A stretch of 64,000 bases of DNA from Pseudomonas versuta (GTDB lineage: Bacteria > Pseudomonadota > Gammaproteobacteria > Pseudomonadales > Pseudomonadaceae): positions 2,852,001 to 2,916,000 of the forward strand of contig NZ_CP012676.1 of the NCBI RefSeq assembly GCF_001294575.1, read 5' to 3'. A program made the translations under genes and the position numbers. This document shows, in pieces, positions 1 through 9,104 of the stretch; position 1 is the stretch's first letter, and the number at the start of each line of letters is the position of its first letter. The notes under the pieces are model-generated. The model had not been told where the DNA came from and made no database searches. It saw only the letters and a list, made by a program, of their open reading frames with translations.

Positions 1-572
1 CCCGGCGCATGACTGCCGGCCGAGACATGCCCGCCCTGCTCCATTGCCAGGCGTACAGCAGGCATGTCGTCGAGGGGGTCGGCTTCTGGATCGAAACCGT
101 CATCAGCCACCGGTGGAGGCTGAAGCTGTGCCTGTGCGGCGGCAGCCAGTTGCGCAGACTGAATGTCGAGCGGTACCGGCTGTGCCGGTTCTACCGGCAC
201 CGAAGCTTCAGCCGCAGGCGCTGGCACTGCAGCCACAGGTGCCTCTTTGCTCACCTCGCCAGCACCCTCGTCCTGATCGGCACTGTCGGCACTACCGGGT
301 TTGCCACCAGGCAAGGGTTTGCCGCTATCGGCAACGGCTGACGGCTTTTGCGGGACCTTATCGCTGCCCTGATCATGCTTGGCAACCGCCCCTGGTGACT
401 GCTCGCGCATACCGCTGGCGGGCCTGGTTTCAGTCACTTTGGCATACACCCGGGAAAAGTGTACAGCCCCGGATTTAGCGGGTTCTGCAGCGGTCTGGGG
501 GATTTTGGCCGCAGGGGTTTTGGACGCAGCAGCGCCAGGGGTCTGAAGAAAGGGATTGGCGGCGAGTGGCAT
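1..572 (-). CDS. fliK: Flagellar hook-length control protein FliK, N-terminal part (cut by window edge)
   Basis: Open reading frame on the minus strand from the ATG at 572, running off the left edge; about 190 residues are visible (start MPLAANPFLQTPGAAASKTP). The visible part is low in complexity and rich in Ala, Pro, Val and Gln. This is typical of the disordered, poorly conserved N-terminal ruler half of FliK; the conserved C-terminal switch domain would lie outside the window. FliK is secreted by the flagellar export apparatus, measures the hook and switches export from hook to filament substrates. The identity rests on composition plus position next to hptB and the fli operon, the usual place in Pseudomonas, since no conserved domain is in view. 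Confidence 0.8.
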   Translation of the reverse strand, partial: MPLAANPFLQTPGAAASKTPAAKIPQTAAEPAKSGAVHFSRVYAKVTETRPASGMREQSPGAVAKHDQGSDKVPQKPSAVADSGKPLPGGKPGSADSADQDEGAGEVSKEAPVAAVPAPAAEASVPVEPAQPVPLDIQSAQLAAAAQAQLQPPPVADDGFDPEADPLDDMPAVRLAMEQGGHVSAGSHAP

Positions 573-649
573 TGACAGGTCTCCACTGTACGGCTGGCGT
601 AGGTACAGGTGGATCAGTCAGAGCAAGGTTCGGGCCAGCTTTGGCAGAA

Positions 650-1012
650 TCAGCCAGAGGCAAAATTGGACGAGCCGAAACGCTGGCGCTCGGCACGATA
701 GAGTCGACGCACCATCTGGTATTCATCGTCGATTTTGATCACCAGCTCCTCGATACCGGCCAGCTGCTTCTTTTGCGCCCGCTCTTCGAGCAGACCGCAA
801 AGATGCGCCAAACGAATGGCGCCCATGTTACTGCTGCTGCCTTTGAAGCTGTGGGCGACCAGGGTCAGGTCGCAGGCTTCGTGAGTACTGTGCAGCTGGC
901 CGAGACGCTCCTCGGAGTCCGAGAGAAAGGTATCGAGCAGGTCCGCAAACCCGCCTTCCATTACATCGCGCAGCGCACTGACTACTTTTGGATCCATATG
1001 TATATCGGACAC
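650..1012 (-). CDS. hptB: Histidine phosphotransfer protein HptB
   Basis: A 120-residue single-domain Hpt protein. The phosphoacceptor is H54 in the motif AHSFKGSSSNMGA, followed by the short helices of the four-helix bundle. In Pseudomonas, HptB takes phosphate from several hybrid sensor kinases and passes it to the response regulator HsbR, which is encoded just upstream. The output controls FlgM/FliA, biofilm and motility. GTG at 1012 is taken as start because an AAGGAG-type ribosome site lies at good distance; an ATG five codons in is the alternative. It lies 30 bp downstream of hsbR and 77 bp from fliK, as in P. aeruginosa PA3345. Confidence 0.92.
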   Translation of the reverse strand: MSDIHMDPKVVSALRDVMEGGFADLLDTFLSDSEERLGQLHSTHEACDLTLVAHSFKGSSSNMGAIRLAHLCGLLEERAQKKQLAGIEELVIKIDDEYQMVRRLYRAERQRFGSSNFASG

Positions 1013-1042
1013 TTGCTCACTCCTTGATCAAGAATGCTCGGA

Positions 1043-2740
1043 TTATGCCAGAGCCTCCCATGAAAACTCTACGGTCGCACTGCGACCATCGCCTGACCAA
1101 CGTGCTGCTGGGCACAGTTGTCGTACCAGACTCACACCACGCCCCGACAAACGGTCTAGATCAAGCGGTCTAGACAGCACCTTTGCAACATCAAAGCCTT
1201 CGCCACTGTCATCAACCTGCAACATTAGCCGTCCGCCCTGATGAACCGGTTCGATTTGCAGTTGCACCCGCACAAAGCCGCTCTGGAGCGCGTCCAGACG
1301 CTCATTACGGAGCCGGTAATAGTGGGTATAGCCGTGAATATCACGTTTGAGCCGTGAATCGAGGCCCAGAACCCCGTGCTCCAGTGCGTTGCTGTACAGC
1401 TCGGACAGCACCGCATGAATGACGGCACCCTGGGGGCGCAGGCCGTGAACCTCCATCAGTAATTGCAACAGGTAGGGCAGCGGATTGAATTGCCGGAGTG
1501 TGGACGCGCGAAACTCAAAGCTGGCCGACCAGTCCAGCGGGCTGCACTGGCCACTGTCGGAATAGAGCATGGCAGGCACTTGCGGACGCTGCGCCAGCTG
1601 CGAGGTGATCTGCACCATGCTCACATCATCCCGGGCGCAGCCCTGAAAGTCGTACAGCGCCCGCTCGACCTCGGCAATCAGCTGTTGCGGCTGGTGATTG
1701 GCATCCAGCACCTGCAGCAAGCGCTCCACCCCGAACAGTTGCTCATCCGGGCCACTGGTATCTACCACCCCGTCGCTCAGTAAAAACAGCTGATCGCCGG
1801 GCAGCATCGGCCAGACCTGGGTGCCATGATCAAATACACCAGCACGCAGCACCCCCAAAGGCAGGTGCTGTGAGGACAATGCCGTGCGCCGCCCCGTGGC
1901 CTGTGTTTGCAGATAGCCATCCGGCATCCCGCCGTTCCAGACTTCGACACTGCGCCGCTGCGCACTGACACACAGCACAGTGGCGCAGCAGAACATGTCG
2001 ACAGGCAGGATGCGTTTGAGCTTGGCATTCATTTCGCGGAGCATTTCGCCCAGCCCGTACCCCTTGGCCGTCATGCTGTAAAACACTTCCGCCAACGGCA
2101 TCGCCCCGATCGCAGCCGGCAGGCCGTGCCCGGTAAAGTCGGCCAGCAGCAAGTGGGTATCGCCGGTCGGGGTGTAGGCCGCCAGCAACAAATCACCATT
2201 GAACAGGGCATAGGGCGATTGCAGATAACGGATATTCGGCGCGCTCAGACAGCCCGCATGCGCCACCCGGTCAAACACCGCCTTGGCCACCCGCTGCTCG
2301 TTGAGCAAGTAATCGTTGTGCCTGGCAATCAGGTCGCGCTGCTGCAGGACGGTCTCTTGCAGGCGCCGCATCCGGTCCATCACGGTGATTTTCGCCGCCA
2401 GCAGCAAGGGGTTGTAAGGCTTGCTCAGCACATCGTCGCCGCCCGCCTCCAGACTGCGGGCCAGGGCATCGGCCTGATTCAGGGAAGTGAGAAAAATGAT
2501 CGGCACCAGCACCTCGCCGGCCAACGCCTTGATCTGCCGGGCGGCTTCGAAACCGTCCATCACGGGCATCAAACCATCCATCAGCACCAGTTGTGGACGC
2601 TGGAGGGCAAACAGCGCTACGGCTTCAGCGCCATTGGCGGCGAGCAGCACGTTATGCCCCTGACGCTGCACAATGCTCGACAACAGCAGGCGGTCAGCGG
2701 TGCTGTCTTCGGCAATCAACACCGTCAGGGGAGTGTTCAC
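1043..2740 (-). CDS. hsbR: Response regulator HsbR (receiver + PP2C phosphatase + anti-sigma kinase)
   Basis: A 565-residue, three-part protein. Residues 1-125 form a receiver domain with acidic pocket E11/D12 and phosphoacceptor D55 (LVLMDGLMP). Residues about 170-390 are a PP2C/SpoIIE-type serine phosphatase (LLADFTGHGLPAAIGAMPL; LFLLSDGVVDT). The C-terminal 150 residues are a HATPase_c anti-sigma-factor kinase (ELYSNALEHGVLGL; DDSGEGFD). It is the Pseudomonas HsbR that phosphorylates or dephosphorylates the anti-sigma antagonist HsbA depending on phosphate from HptB. The GTG start at 2740 overlaps the TGA stop of hsbA, so the two are translationally coupled. Confidence 0.93.
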   Translation of the reverse strand: MNTPLTVLIAEDSTADRLLLSSIVQRQGHNVLLAANGAEAVALFALQRPQLVLMDGLMPVMDGFEAARQIKALAGEVLVPIIFLTSLNQADALARSLEAGGDDVLSKPYNPLLLAAKITVMDRMRRLQETVLQQRDLIARHNDYLLNEQRVAKAVFDRVAHAGCLSAPNIRYLQSPYALFNGDLLLAAYTPTGDTHLLLADFTGHGLPAAIGAMPLAEVFYSMTAKGYGLGEMLREMNAKLKRILPVDMFCCATVLCVSAQRRSVEVWNGGMPDGYLQTQATGRRTALSSQHLPLGVLRAGVFDHGTQVWPMLPGDQLFLLSDGVVDTSGPDEQLFGVERLLQVLDANHQPQQLIAEVERALYDFQGCARDDVSMVQITSQLAQRPQVPAMLYSDSGQCSPLDWSASFEFRASTLRQFNPLPYLLQLLMEVHGLRPQGAVIHAVLSELYSNALEHGVLGLDSRLKRDIHGYTHYYRLRNERLDALQSGFVRVQLQIEPVHQGGRLMLQVDDSGEGFDVAKVLSRPLDLDRLSGRGVSLVRQLCPAARWSGDGRSATVEFSWEALA

Positions 2741-3039
2741 GTGATATCGAACAGCTTGTCGAAGTTAGAGATGTTGAAAATTTTAAGCACATCCGGGTTG
2801 CTGTTGATGACCCGGATCTCGGAGTTATCGCCGCCGGCATGGTCACGCAGCAACAGCAGCATGCCCAGCGCCGAGCTGTCGACATAGGTGGCCTCCTTGA
2901 GGTCCACCACGCATTCAGTATCAGGGCCGAGTTTTTCGTAGGCGTCACGAAATTCTTGATGCTTGGCAAAGTCGAACCGGCCTTTGATCGCGATCGTCAG
3001 CTTACGGCTATCTGCGGAGAGTTCAGACGTCACTGCCAT
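2737..3039 (-). CDS. hsbA: Anti-sigma factor antagonist HsbA (STAS domain)
   Basis: A 100-residue STAS-domain protein. The segment ATYVDSSALGMLLLLRDHAG holds the conserved DSSALG motif with the serine that HsbR phosphorylates. In P. aeruginosa unphosphorylated HsbA binds the anti-sigma factor FlgM and frees FliA for late flagellar genes, while phospho-HsbA binds the diguanylate cyclase HsbD and favours biofilm. The ATG at 3039 is preferred over the longer frame because it has a GGGAG ribosome site and gives the family's length. It is the first gene of hsbA-hsbR-hptB, and lies about 100 bp from fliJ behind a REP element. Confidence 0.92.
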   Translation of the reverse strand: MAVTSELSADSRKLTIAIKGRFDFAKHQEFRDAYEKLGPDTECVVDLKEATYVDSSALGMLLLLRDHAGGDNSEIRVINSNPDVLKIFNISNFDKLFDIT

Positions 3040-3093
3040 GGGGATGCTCCCGTGTCGGGTTGATCCGAAAACTATAGTCGTGCCGAACAAACT

Positions 3094-3136
3094 CTGTAGG
3101 CGCGAGCTTGCTTGCGAGCAGGCTCACTCCTACAGG
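3094..3136. repeat. REP-type inverted repeat
   Basis: The arm CTGTAGGCGCGAGCTTGC and its imperfect inverse GCAGGCTCACTCCTACAG form a short hairpin in the fliJ-hsbA gap. It is a slightly decayed copy of the repeat that recurs across the window and may act as an operon divider here. Confidence 0.75.
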
Positions 3137-3143
3137 AGGGGGG

Positions 3144-3596
3144 TCAGTAAGGGCTGTTACGCGGTAAACGCTGGGACAGTTCGTCCATCAGTTTTTGCTC
3201 GCGCTTGTCTTCCAGCTGACGGGCTTCTTCGGCGTAACGCTGGACCAGCTTGCGCAGCCCTTCCACCCGGGCATACGCCTGCTGCCAGGTTTCGCGGGCC
3301 TTGTCGAGATTGTTCTGATGCCACACCAGGCTCTGGCGCTGCTGGCCGACCGCAGTTTCAAGCTGGTTGAGAAAGTACTGATAGTTGCGCAACCATTGCC
3401 CGGTCACGCCCTGGCTGCCGCGCTCGACCCATTGCGCCTGATACTCCCCACGGAAGTTTTCCAGGTCGCCGAGCTTGCTGTTGGCCAGATTGACCTGCCC
3501 CTGAAAATGGCCAAGGCGCTGAGCGGCAGCCTTTTCGGTCTTTTCGGCCATGTCCACCACCGGCGCCAGACGCGCCGCCCTTCCATCACTGGCCAT
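3144..3596 (-). CDS. fliJ: Flagellar export chaperone FliJ
   Basis: A 150-residue protein predicted to be almost wholly alpha-helical coiled coil, rich in Gln, Glu, Leu and Arg (QRLGHFQGQVNLANSKLGDL; LVQRYAEEARQLEDKREQKL). FliJ is the central stalk of the FliHIJ ATPase complex, connecting the FliI ring to the FlhA export gate and recycling chaperones of filament-class substrates. It follows fliI by 6 bp and closes the fliEFGHIJ run. Sequence conservation in this family is low, so the call leans on length, coiled-coil pattern and position. Confidence 0.92.
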   Translation of the reverse strand: MASDGRAARLAPVVDMAEKTEKAAAQRLGHFQGQVNLANSKLGDLENFRGEYQAQWVERGSQGVTGQWLRNYQYFLNQLETAVGQQRQSLVWHQNNLDKARETWQQAYARVEGLRKLVQRYAEEARQLEDKREQKLMDELSQRLPRNSPY

Positions 3597-3602
3597 GGTC
3601 GA

Positions 3603-4961
3603 TTAACCGCCCGCGGCCGGAGCGAAGATCGTCCCCAGATGGCCAGCACTTTCACCCAGGCTGATGTTGTCGTTCAGGCCCTGGCGCAGGTACGCCACCA
3701 TCGCCGGCTGCAAGGCAATCGCAGTATCGGTTTCCCGATCGCCGCCCGGCACGTAAGCCCCCACGCTGATCAAGTCCCGGGCCTGCTGGAAGCGCGACCA
3801 CAGCTGCTTGAACTGCTGCGCGCGACGCATGTGTTCTTCGGTCACCACCGACGGCATCACCCGGCTGATGGACGCTTCAATATCAATTGCAGGGTAATGG
3901 CCTTCTTCGGCCAGACGCCGGGACAACACGATGTGCCCGTCGAGCACCCCCCGCGCCGAGTCGGCAATCGGGTCCTGCTGGTCATCGCCTTCGGACAACA
4001 CGGTGTAAAACGCAGTGATCGAGCCACCACCGGCTTCGGCGTTACCCGCACGCTCCACCAGCTTGGGCAATTTGGCAAACACCGAGGGCGGATAGCCCTT
4101 GGTTGCCGGCGGCTCGCCAATGGCCAGGGCAATCTCGCGCTGGGCCTGGGCGAATCGCGTCAACGAGTCCATCAACAGCAGCACGTTCTTGCCCTTGTCG
4201 CGAAAGTATTCAGCGATTCGCGTGCAGTACATGGCTGCGCGCAGACGCATCAGCGGCGCATCGTCAGCCGGGGAGGCAACCACCACCGAACGCTTGAGGC
4301 CCTCTTCGCCGAGGATGTGCTCGATGAATTCCTTCACTTCGCGGCCCCGCTCGCCGATCAGCCCGACCACGATGATGTCGGCCTCGGTAAAGCGGGTCAT
4401 CATGCCCAGCAGCACACTCTTGCCCACCCCGGTACCGGCGAACAGGCCCAGACGCTGGCCACGGCCCACCGTCAATAAACCGTTGATACTGCGAATGCCG
4501 ACGTCCAGCGGCACGCTGATGGGATCACGCTTGAGCGGGTTGATGGTCGGGCCGTCCATCGGCACCCAGTCTTCGGCTTTCATCCCGCCCTTGCCGTCCA
4601 GCGCCCGCCCGGCACCGTCGAGGACGCGACCGAGCATGCTCATGCCCATCGGCAAGCGTCCGTTATCGGCCAGCGGCACCACGCGGGCGCCCGGGGCGAT
4701 TCCGGCAACACTGCCCACCGGCATCAAAAAAATCTTGCTGCCCGAAAAGCCCATGACCTCGGCTTCGACTTGCACCGGGTGAAAACTGTCATCGTTGATC
4801 ACCAGACAGCGGCTGCCCATGGCGGCGCGCAGGCCTTCGGCTTCCAGAGTCAGGCCGACCATGCGCAGCAGGCGGCCTTCGACTACGGGCTGCGCGGGCA
4901 ACGATACCGCCGGGGCATAGGCACTCAGACGTTTGCCGAAGCTGGTACGTCTAAGGCGCAT
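3603..4961 (-). CDS. fliI: Flagellum-specific ATPase FliI
   Basis: A 452-residue F1-beta-like ATPase of the type III flagellar export apparatus. The Walker A loop is AGTGVGKS (residues 175-182), the Walker B strand is [20 protein letters not shown], and the type III ATPase signature [21 protein letters not shown] is complete. The start at 4961 ([12 protein letters not shown]) is chosen because the RLxRTSF opening is conserved in Pseudomonas FliI and overlaps fliH by only 11 bp; a start at 4979 is possible but less likely. It acts with FliH (regulator) and FliJ (stalk) at the cytoplasmic base of the motor. Confidence 0.97.
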   Translation of the reverse strand: MRLRRTSFGKRLSAYAPAVSLPAQPVVEGRLLRMVGLTLEAEGLRAAMGSRCLVINDDSFHPVQVEAEVMGFSGSKIFLMPVGSVAGIAPGARVVPLADNGRLPMGMSMLGRVLDGAGRALDGKGGMKAEDWVPMDGPTINPLKRDPISVPLDVGIRSINGLLTVGRGQRLGLFAGTGVGKSVLLGMMTRFTEADIIVVGLIGERGREVKEFIEHILGEEGLKRSVVVASPADDAPLMRLRAAMYCTRIAEYFRDKGKNVLLLMDSLTRFAQAQREIALAIGEPPATKGYPPSVFAKLPKLVERAGNAEAGGGSITAFYTVLSEGDDQQDPIADSARGVLDGHIVLSRRLAEEGHYPAIDIEASISRVMPSVVTEEHMRRAQQFKQLWSRFQQARDLISVGAYVPGGDRETDTAIALQPAMVAYLRQGLNDNISLGESAGHLGTIFAPAAGG

Positions 4962-5718
4962 CTGGCAAGTCCAGATCAATATCGATATCTGCCGCAGCCG
5001 GATGCAATGCCTGCTCGTGCAACTGATCGAACAACTGGTCCATGGCCAGTTTTATCCGGGTTTCAATGCTGGCATCAATGCGGCTATGTTCGGTTTCGAT
5101 GCGGCAGCCACCCGGTTGCAGGCTCTCGTCTTCGAGGATTTTCCAGTGCTCGTCATGGCGCTCGCGCAGGGCTTTGACCTGGTCAAAATCCTGCGGATTG
5201 ATAAACAGGCGGATGTTTTCAGCGCCCATCGGCAGAAGCTTCAGGCCCTCGCGCAATACCTGTTCGATCTGCCTGGAATCGGTTTTCAGTTCGCGCTGGA
5301 TCACTTGGCGAGTCATGTGCTCAACCAGGCCGACCATGGCTTTTTCCAGCTGCTGGTCCTGCTCGGCAAGCGGCGCCAGCAAACTGCTCATCAAACGCTC
5401 AAGACTGGCCACCCTGGCGTTCAGGGCAACCTCGGCTTCCTGGCGAACCTTGAGCTGAGTGCTGTGAAAGCCTTCCTTTTCACCCGTGGCAAAGCCTTCG
5501 TTATAGGCCTCCTGACGGATGCTTTCGAGCTCTTCAAGGGTCAGCGGCTGGACTTCGTCGAGGGGCACCTCCTGCATCTCGACCGGCGGTTCCTCGACCA
5601 CCTCGGGTTCAACTTCAAGCGGCTCGCGCCACGGGTCAAAGCTGGGCAGGCCCCATACGTCGAAGGCACCCACATCCTTGGCGCGAATCACATCTCCGGG
5701 GGACTCACCATTACTCAC
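4951..5718 (-). CDS. fliH: Flagellar assembly protein FliH
   Basis: A 255-residue protein with an acidic, Pro/Glu-rich N-terminal third ([20 protein letters not shown]), a long central helical segment, and the C-terminal FliH/V-ATPase-E-like domain. It dimerises, binds FliI and links it to the C-ring. It starts with GTG at 5718, the base immediately after the fliG stop codon, so translation is probably coupled. The short conserved N-terminus ([10 protein letters not shown]) contains aromatic residues like those used in other FliH proteins to contact the export gate. Confidence 0.95.
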   Translation of the reverse strand: MSNGESPGDVIRAKDVGAFDVWGLPSFDPWREPLEVEPEVVEEPPVEMQEVPLDEVQPLTLEELESIRQEAYNEGFATGEKEGFHSTQLKVRQEAEVALNARVASLERLMSSLLAPLAEQDQQLEKAMVGLVEHMTRQVIQRELKTDSRQIEQVLREGLKLLPMGAENIRLFINPQDFDQVKALRERHDEHWKILEDESLQPGGCRIETEHSRIDASIETRIKLAMDQLFDQLHEQALHPAAADIDIDLDLPDAP

Positions 5719-6741
5719 TTAGATCATCTCTTCGCCGCCCTTCCCGCCGAGAACGATTTCTCCGGCTTCGGCCATACGGCGGGCAATGGTGAGGATTTCT
5801 TTCTGTGCGGTTTCGACATCGCTGACCCGCACCGGGCCTTTGGCTTCCAGGTCGTCGCGCAGCAATTCGGCAGCTCGCTTGGACATGTTCTTGAAGATTT
5901 TTTCCTGCACGTTCTCGTCGGAGCCCTTGAGCGCCAGCACCAGCACGTCCGATGACACTTCGCGCAGCAGCGCCTGAATGCCCCGGTCATCGACATCCGC
6001 CAGGTTGTTGAAGACAAACATAAGGTCTTCGATCTGCCCGGAGAGGTCTTCGTCGATGTCGCGAATGGAGTCCATCAGTTGAGATTCCATCGAGCTGTCG
6101 AGAAAGTTCATGATGTCGGCCGCCCGCTTGATGCCGCCCAGAGAGGTGCGCGCAGCATTGGAGTTGCCGGAGAACTGCTTTTCGAGGATCTGGTTCAGTT
6201 CTTTAAGTGCGGCCGGCTGCACGGTGTTGAGCGAGGAAACGCGCAGGATGATGTCCAGCCGCGCCTTTTGATCAAAGTGGCCAAGCACCTCACCCGCCTG
6301 ATCGGGGTCGAGATAGGCGACCACGATGGCTTGAATCTGCGGGTGTTCGAAGCGGATCACATCCGCCACGGCGCGGGGTTCCATCCACTTCAGGCTGTCA
6401 AGGCCGCTGGTGTTGCCGCCCAGCAGGATGCGGTCTATCAGGCCGTTAGCCTTGTCTTCGCCCAGGGCCGAGGTGAGCATTTTGCGGATGTAGCTGTCCG
6501 AGCCGACCCCCAGGCTGGTCTGGTCGCCGACGATTTCAACGAACTCACTCATGACCTGTTCGACCTGCTCGCGGTGCACGTTGCGCATTTGCGCCATCGC
6601 CACACCCACCCGCTGGACTTCTTTGGGCCCCATGTGACGCAGTACCTGGGCCGCGTCAGATTCGCCAAGGGACAGCAGCAGAATCGCGGCCTTGTCGACC
6701 CGGGTCAGCTTGGGGTTGGCAGCAGCTCGATTATCACTCAT
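5719..6741 (-). CDS. fliG: Flagellar motor switch protein FliG
   Basis: A 340-residue C-ring protein. It has the N-terminal FliF-binding domain (TRVDKAAILLLSLGE), a middle domain with the EHPQ motif (RFEHPQIQAIVVAYLDP) that contacts FliM, and the C-terminal charged torque helix domain (FKNMSKRAAELLRDDLEAKGPVRVSDVE). It converts stator ion flow into rotation and sets direction with FliM and FliN. The start overlaps the end of fliF by 8 bp. Length is normal for the family. Confidence 0.97.
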   Translation of the reverse strand: MSDNRAAANPKLTRVDKAAILLLSLGESDAAQVLRHMGPKEVQRVGVAMAQMRNVHREQVEQVMSEFVEIVGDQTSLGVGSDSYIRKMLTSALGEDKANGLIDRILLGGNTSGLDSLKWMEPRAVADVIRFEHPQIQAIVVAYLDPDQAGEVLGHFDQKARLDIILRVSSLNTVQPAALKELNQILEKQFSGNSNAARTSLGGIKRAADIMNFLDSSMESQLMDSIRDIDEDLSGQIEDLMFVFNNLADVDDRGIQALLREVSSDVLVLALKGSDENVQEKIFKNMSKRAAELLRDDLEAKGPVRVSDVETAQKEILTIARRMAEAGEIVLGGKGGEEMI

Positions 6742-8515
6742 CAGCGTTGATCCACTCTTTCACCACCTGAGCCACACGGCCCGGGTCTTCTGCCACCAGA
6801 CTCTTGATTGCGTTCAACTGCGCGTCATAGCCTTCGCTCGGGCTCGGCAACATGATGCTCTGCGGGCCCCCGAGGCTGACCCGGTCGTTGGCCAGTTCGC
6901 CATCCAGGCCGCCCATTTCGGCATCGCTGCCAATACCCGCTACCTGCTTATTGCGACCATGGCCGGTGATGTTGTTAAGCACCGGACGCAGCACCCCGAA
7001 TACCAGCAGCAGAATGAACAGCACGCCCAGCACTTGCTTGAGCACATCCCAGAACCAGGGCTGGGAGTAGAACGGAATATCGGCCACCACTTCAGCGCGC
7101 TCGGTGGAGAACGGCACGTTGATCACACTGACGCTGTCGCCACGGCTGGCATCAAAACCGACTGCGTCCTGCACCAGACGGGTAAAGCGCGCCAGTTGAT
7201 CGCTGGTCCACGGCACCTGGGTGGTTTCGCCGTTGGCCGGGTTAACGCTGACCTTGTCGTCGATCACCACCGCCACGGACAGGCGATTGACCTTGCCCTG
7301 CTGCTGCTTGGTGTGGCTGATGGAGCGGTCCAGTTCAAAGTTGCGGGTCGATTGCGAGCGCTTGTCTGCCGGGTACGGGGCCAGCATCGGCTGGCCGGTA
7401 GCCGGGTCCATGATTTGCTGACCGTTGGCATCCAGCAGCGGGTTACCGGGCGCAATCATGCCCGCACCGCCAGCGCCGCCCTGAGCGGTTTTCTGTGGCG
7501 CCGAGGCCGGGCTCGGCGGCTGATTGCTCAATGCCCCGGGAACGCCTTGCGGGCCAGTGCTGGCGGTGCGCTGCTCGCTGGTCGATTGCTCGCTGCGCAG
7601 GGCCGGTTGATCCGGGTTGAACTGTTCGGACGTGGACTCGACTGCGCTGAAATCAACATCGGCAGACACTTCAGCCTTGTAGCGATCATTGCCCAGCACT
7701 GGCTGCAGGATGTTATGCACCCGTTGAGTGAGCATGCTTTCCATGCGGCGGCTGTAGTCAAACTGCTTGCCGGCCATGGTCAGCTCGGAATTTTGCGCCT
7801 GATCCGACAGCAAATTGCCTTTTTGGTCGACCACCGTGATCTGCGACTTGTTCAGTTCCGGAACGCTGGTGGCCACCAGATTGATAATGGCCTGCACCTG
7901 GCCCGGCTCCAGCGAACGACCGCCGTACAGCTCGACCAGTACCGAGGCGCTGGGCTTGCGCTCATCGCGCACGAACACCGAACTCTTGGGGATCGCCAGG
8001 TGCACGCGGGCGCCCTTGACGTTGTTGAGGCTGGAAATGGTGCGCGCCAGTTCGCCTTCCAGACCACGGCGATAACGCGTGGCTTCCATGAACTGGCTAG
8101 TGCCCAGGCCCTGGTCTTTATCGAGGATCTCAAAGCCGATATTGCTGTCGGTGGGGGTAACACCTGCGGCAGCCAGTTTGAGCCGCGCGCGTGAGACGTC
8201 ATCGGCCTTGACCAGCAAGGCGCCAGAATTCGGTTCAACGGTGTAGGCAATGTCGGCGGAGGCCAGGGTTTCCATGACCTGCTTGGCATCCATCCCGGCC
8301 AGGCTGCCGTACAGCGGCCGGTAATCGGGTTGCTGCGACCACAGAACCACGGCAAAACCAATCGCCACACTCGCGGCCAGGCCAACCATAAGGCCGACCT
8401 GACGCAGCATGGTCATCTCGGCCAGGTTGTCCAGAAAAGACAGGCCGAACAGCGGCGACTTGCCGCCAGACGGGCCTGGATTGGCCGGAACGTTATCCGG
8501 GAGTGCATCAGCCAT
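6734..8515 (-). CDS. fliF: Flagellar MS-ring protein FliF
   Basis: A 593-residue inner-membrane ring protein. The N-terminal transmembrane helix is QVGLMVGLAASVAIGFAVVLW, followed by ring-building motifs (SGALLVKADDVSRARLKLA), the beta-collar region, a second transmembrane helix near residue 490 (FWDVLKQVLGVLFILLLVFG) and a cytoplasmic C-terminal tail that binds FliG. It nucleates the basal body. It lies 15 bp after fliE in the same transcript. Confidence 0.97.
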   Translation of the reverse strand: MADALPDNVPANPGPSGGKSPLFGLSFLDNLAEMTMLRQVGLMVGLAASVAIGFAVVLWSQQPDYRPLYGSLAGMDAKQVMETLASADIAYTVEPNSGALLVKADDVSRARLKLAAAGVTPTDSNIGFEILDKDQGLGTSQFMEATRYRRGLEGELARTISSLNNVKGARVHLAIPKSSVFVRDERKPSASVLVELYGGRSLEPGQVQAIINLVATSVPELNKSQITVVDQKGNLLSDQAQNSELTMAGKQFDYSRRMESMLTQRVHNILQPVLGNDRYKAEVSADVDFSAVESTSEQFNPDQPALRSEQSTSEQRTASTGPQGVPGALSNQPPSPASAPQKTAQGGAGGAGMIAPGNPLLDANGQQIMDPATGQPMLAPYPADKRSQSTRNFELDRSISHTKQQQGKVNRLSVAVVIDDKVSVNPANGETTQVPWTSDQLARFTRLVQDAVGFDASRGDSVSVINVPFSTERAEVVADIPFYSQPWFWDVLKQVLGVLFILLLVFGVLRPVLNNITGHGRNKQVAGIGSDAEMGGLDGELANDRVSLGGPQSIMLPSPSEGYDAQLNAIKSLVAEDPGRVAQVVKEWINADE

Positions 8516-8530
8516 GACTTAATATCGTCC

Positions 8531-8863
8531 CTAAACCGGCATCTGCATGATGTCCTGGTACGCCTGAACCAACTTGTTACGCACCTGGGTCAACGCCTGG
8601 AAAGAGACAGTGGCTTTTTGCGATGCAATCATCACGTCAGTCAGGTCAACTCCGGTCTTGCCAATTTCGAACGCGTTGGACAATTGGCTCGACGCCTGTT
8701 GCGTATCACTGACCTTATTGATCGCATTGCCGAGCATGTCGGAGAAGCTGCCGGCACCCGCTTCAGGAACGGCTTGCACAGCCGATTTCGGTTGGGCCAT
8801 GGCGTCCATTTGCATGGCCCGCATGTCCAACATCAATCGATTAAATTCAATACCTTGGCTCAT
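8531..8863 (-). CDS. fliE: Flagellar hook-basal body protein FliE
   Basis: A 110-residue protein joining the MS ring to the rod ([21 protein letters not shown]-terminal [22 protein letters not shown]). The start at 8863 matches the family's beginning and usual length; the open frame reaches further upstream but passes into the promoter. It is the first gene of the fliEFGHIJ transcript and is directly downstream of a consensus sigma-54 promoter at 8935-8949. Confidence 0.96.
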   Translation of the reverse strand: MSQGIEFNRLMLDMRAMQMDAMAQPKSAVQAVPEAGAGSFSDMLGNAINKVSDTQQASSQLSNAFEIGKTGVDLTDVMIASQKATVSFQALTQVRNKLVQAYQDIMQMPV

Positions 8864-8934
8864 GGACGAATGCCTCCGACGACCCGCAATTTTTTGACAC
8901 TTTTCCAACTCATGCAGAGGTGTAGCAACAAGAG

Positions 8935-8949
8935 TGCCAGCTCTTTGTC
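8935..8949 (-). promoter_or_regulatory. Sigma-54 promoter of fliEFGHIJ
   Basis: On the minus strand the sequence reads TGGCACTCTTGTTGC, an exact TGGCAC-N5-TTGC match to the -24/-12 consensus. It lies about 72 bp upstream of the fliE start codon, so the leader would be about 60 nt. In Pseudomonas this operon is activated by FleQ with sigma-54. Confidence 0.9.
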
Positions 8950-8995
8950 GTTTCCTGACAATTAACGCTACCAATCGTCGCAGACAGAAATTCCC

Positions 8996-9090
8996 GTAGT
9001 CGCTGACGAGGCACGAGGCTGCGATGGCGTTGTGATGGCTTCGCGGCCGCTGCGCATCCGATCGCAGCCTCGTGCCTCGTCAGTGACTAC
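8996..9090. repeat. Long REP-type inverted repeat between fleR and fliE
   Basis: Two arms, GTAGTCGCTGACGAGGCACG and its near-perfect inverse CGTGCCTCGTCAGTGACTAC, continue inward (AGGCTGCGAT / ATCGCAGCCT) to give about 30 paired bases around a 35-nt loop. This is a different REP family from the TGTAGGAGCGAGC type. It lies just after the fleR stop and before the fliE promoter, so it may end or stabilise the fleSR transcript. Confidence 0.85.
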
Positions 9091-9104
9091 AGCAACCGCA
9101 CCGG

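Noticed and set aside
6692..8194. A 500-codon plus-strand frame opposite fliF
   Set aside because: Antisense shadow of fliF; composition is that of a reverse-frame translation, and fliF itself is fully supported by family motifs.
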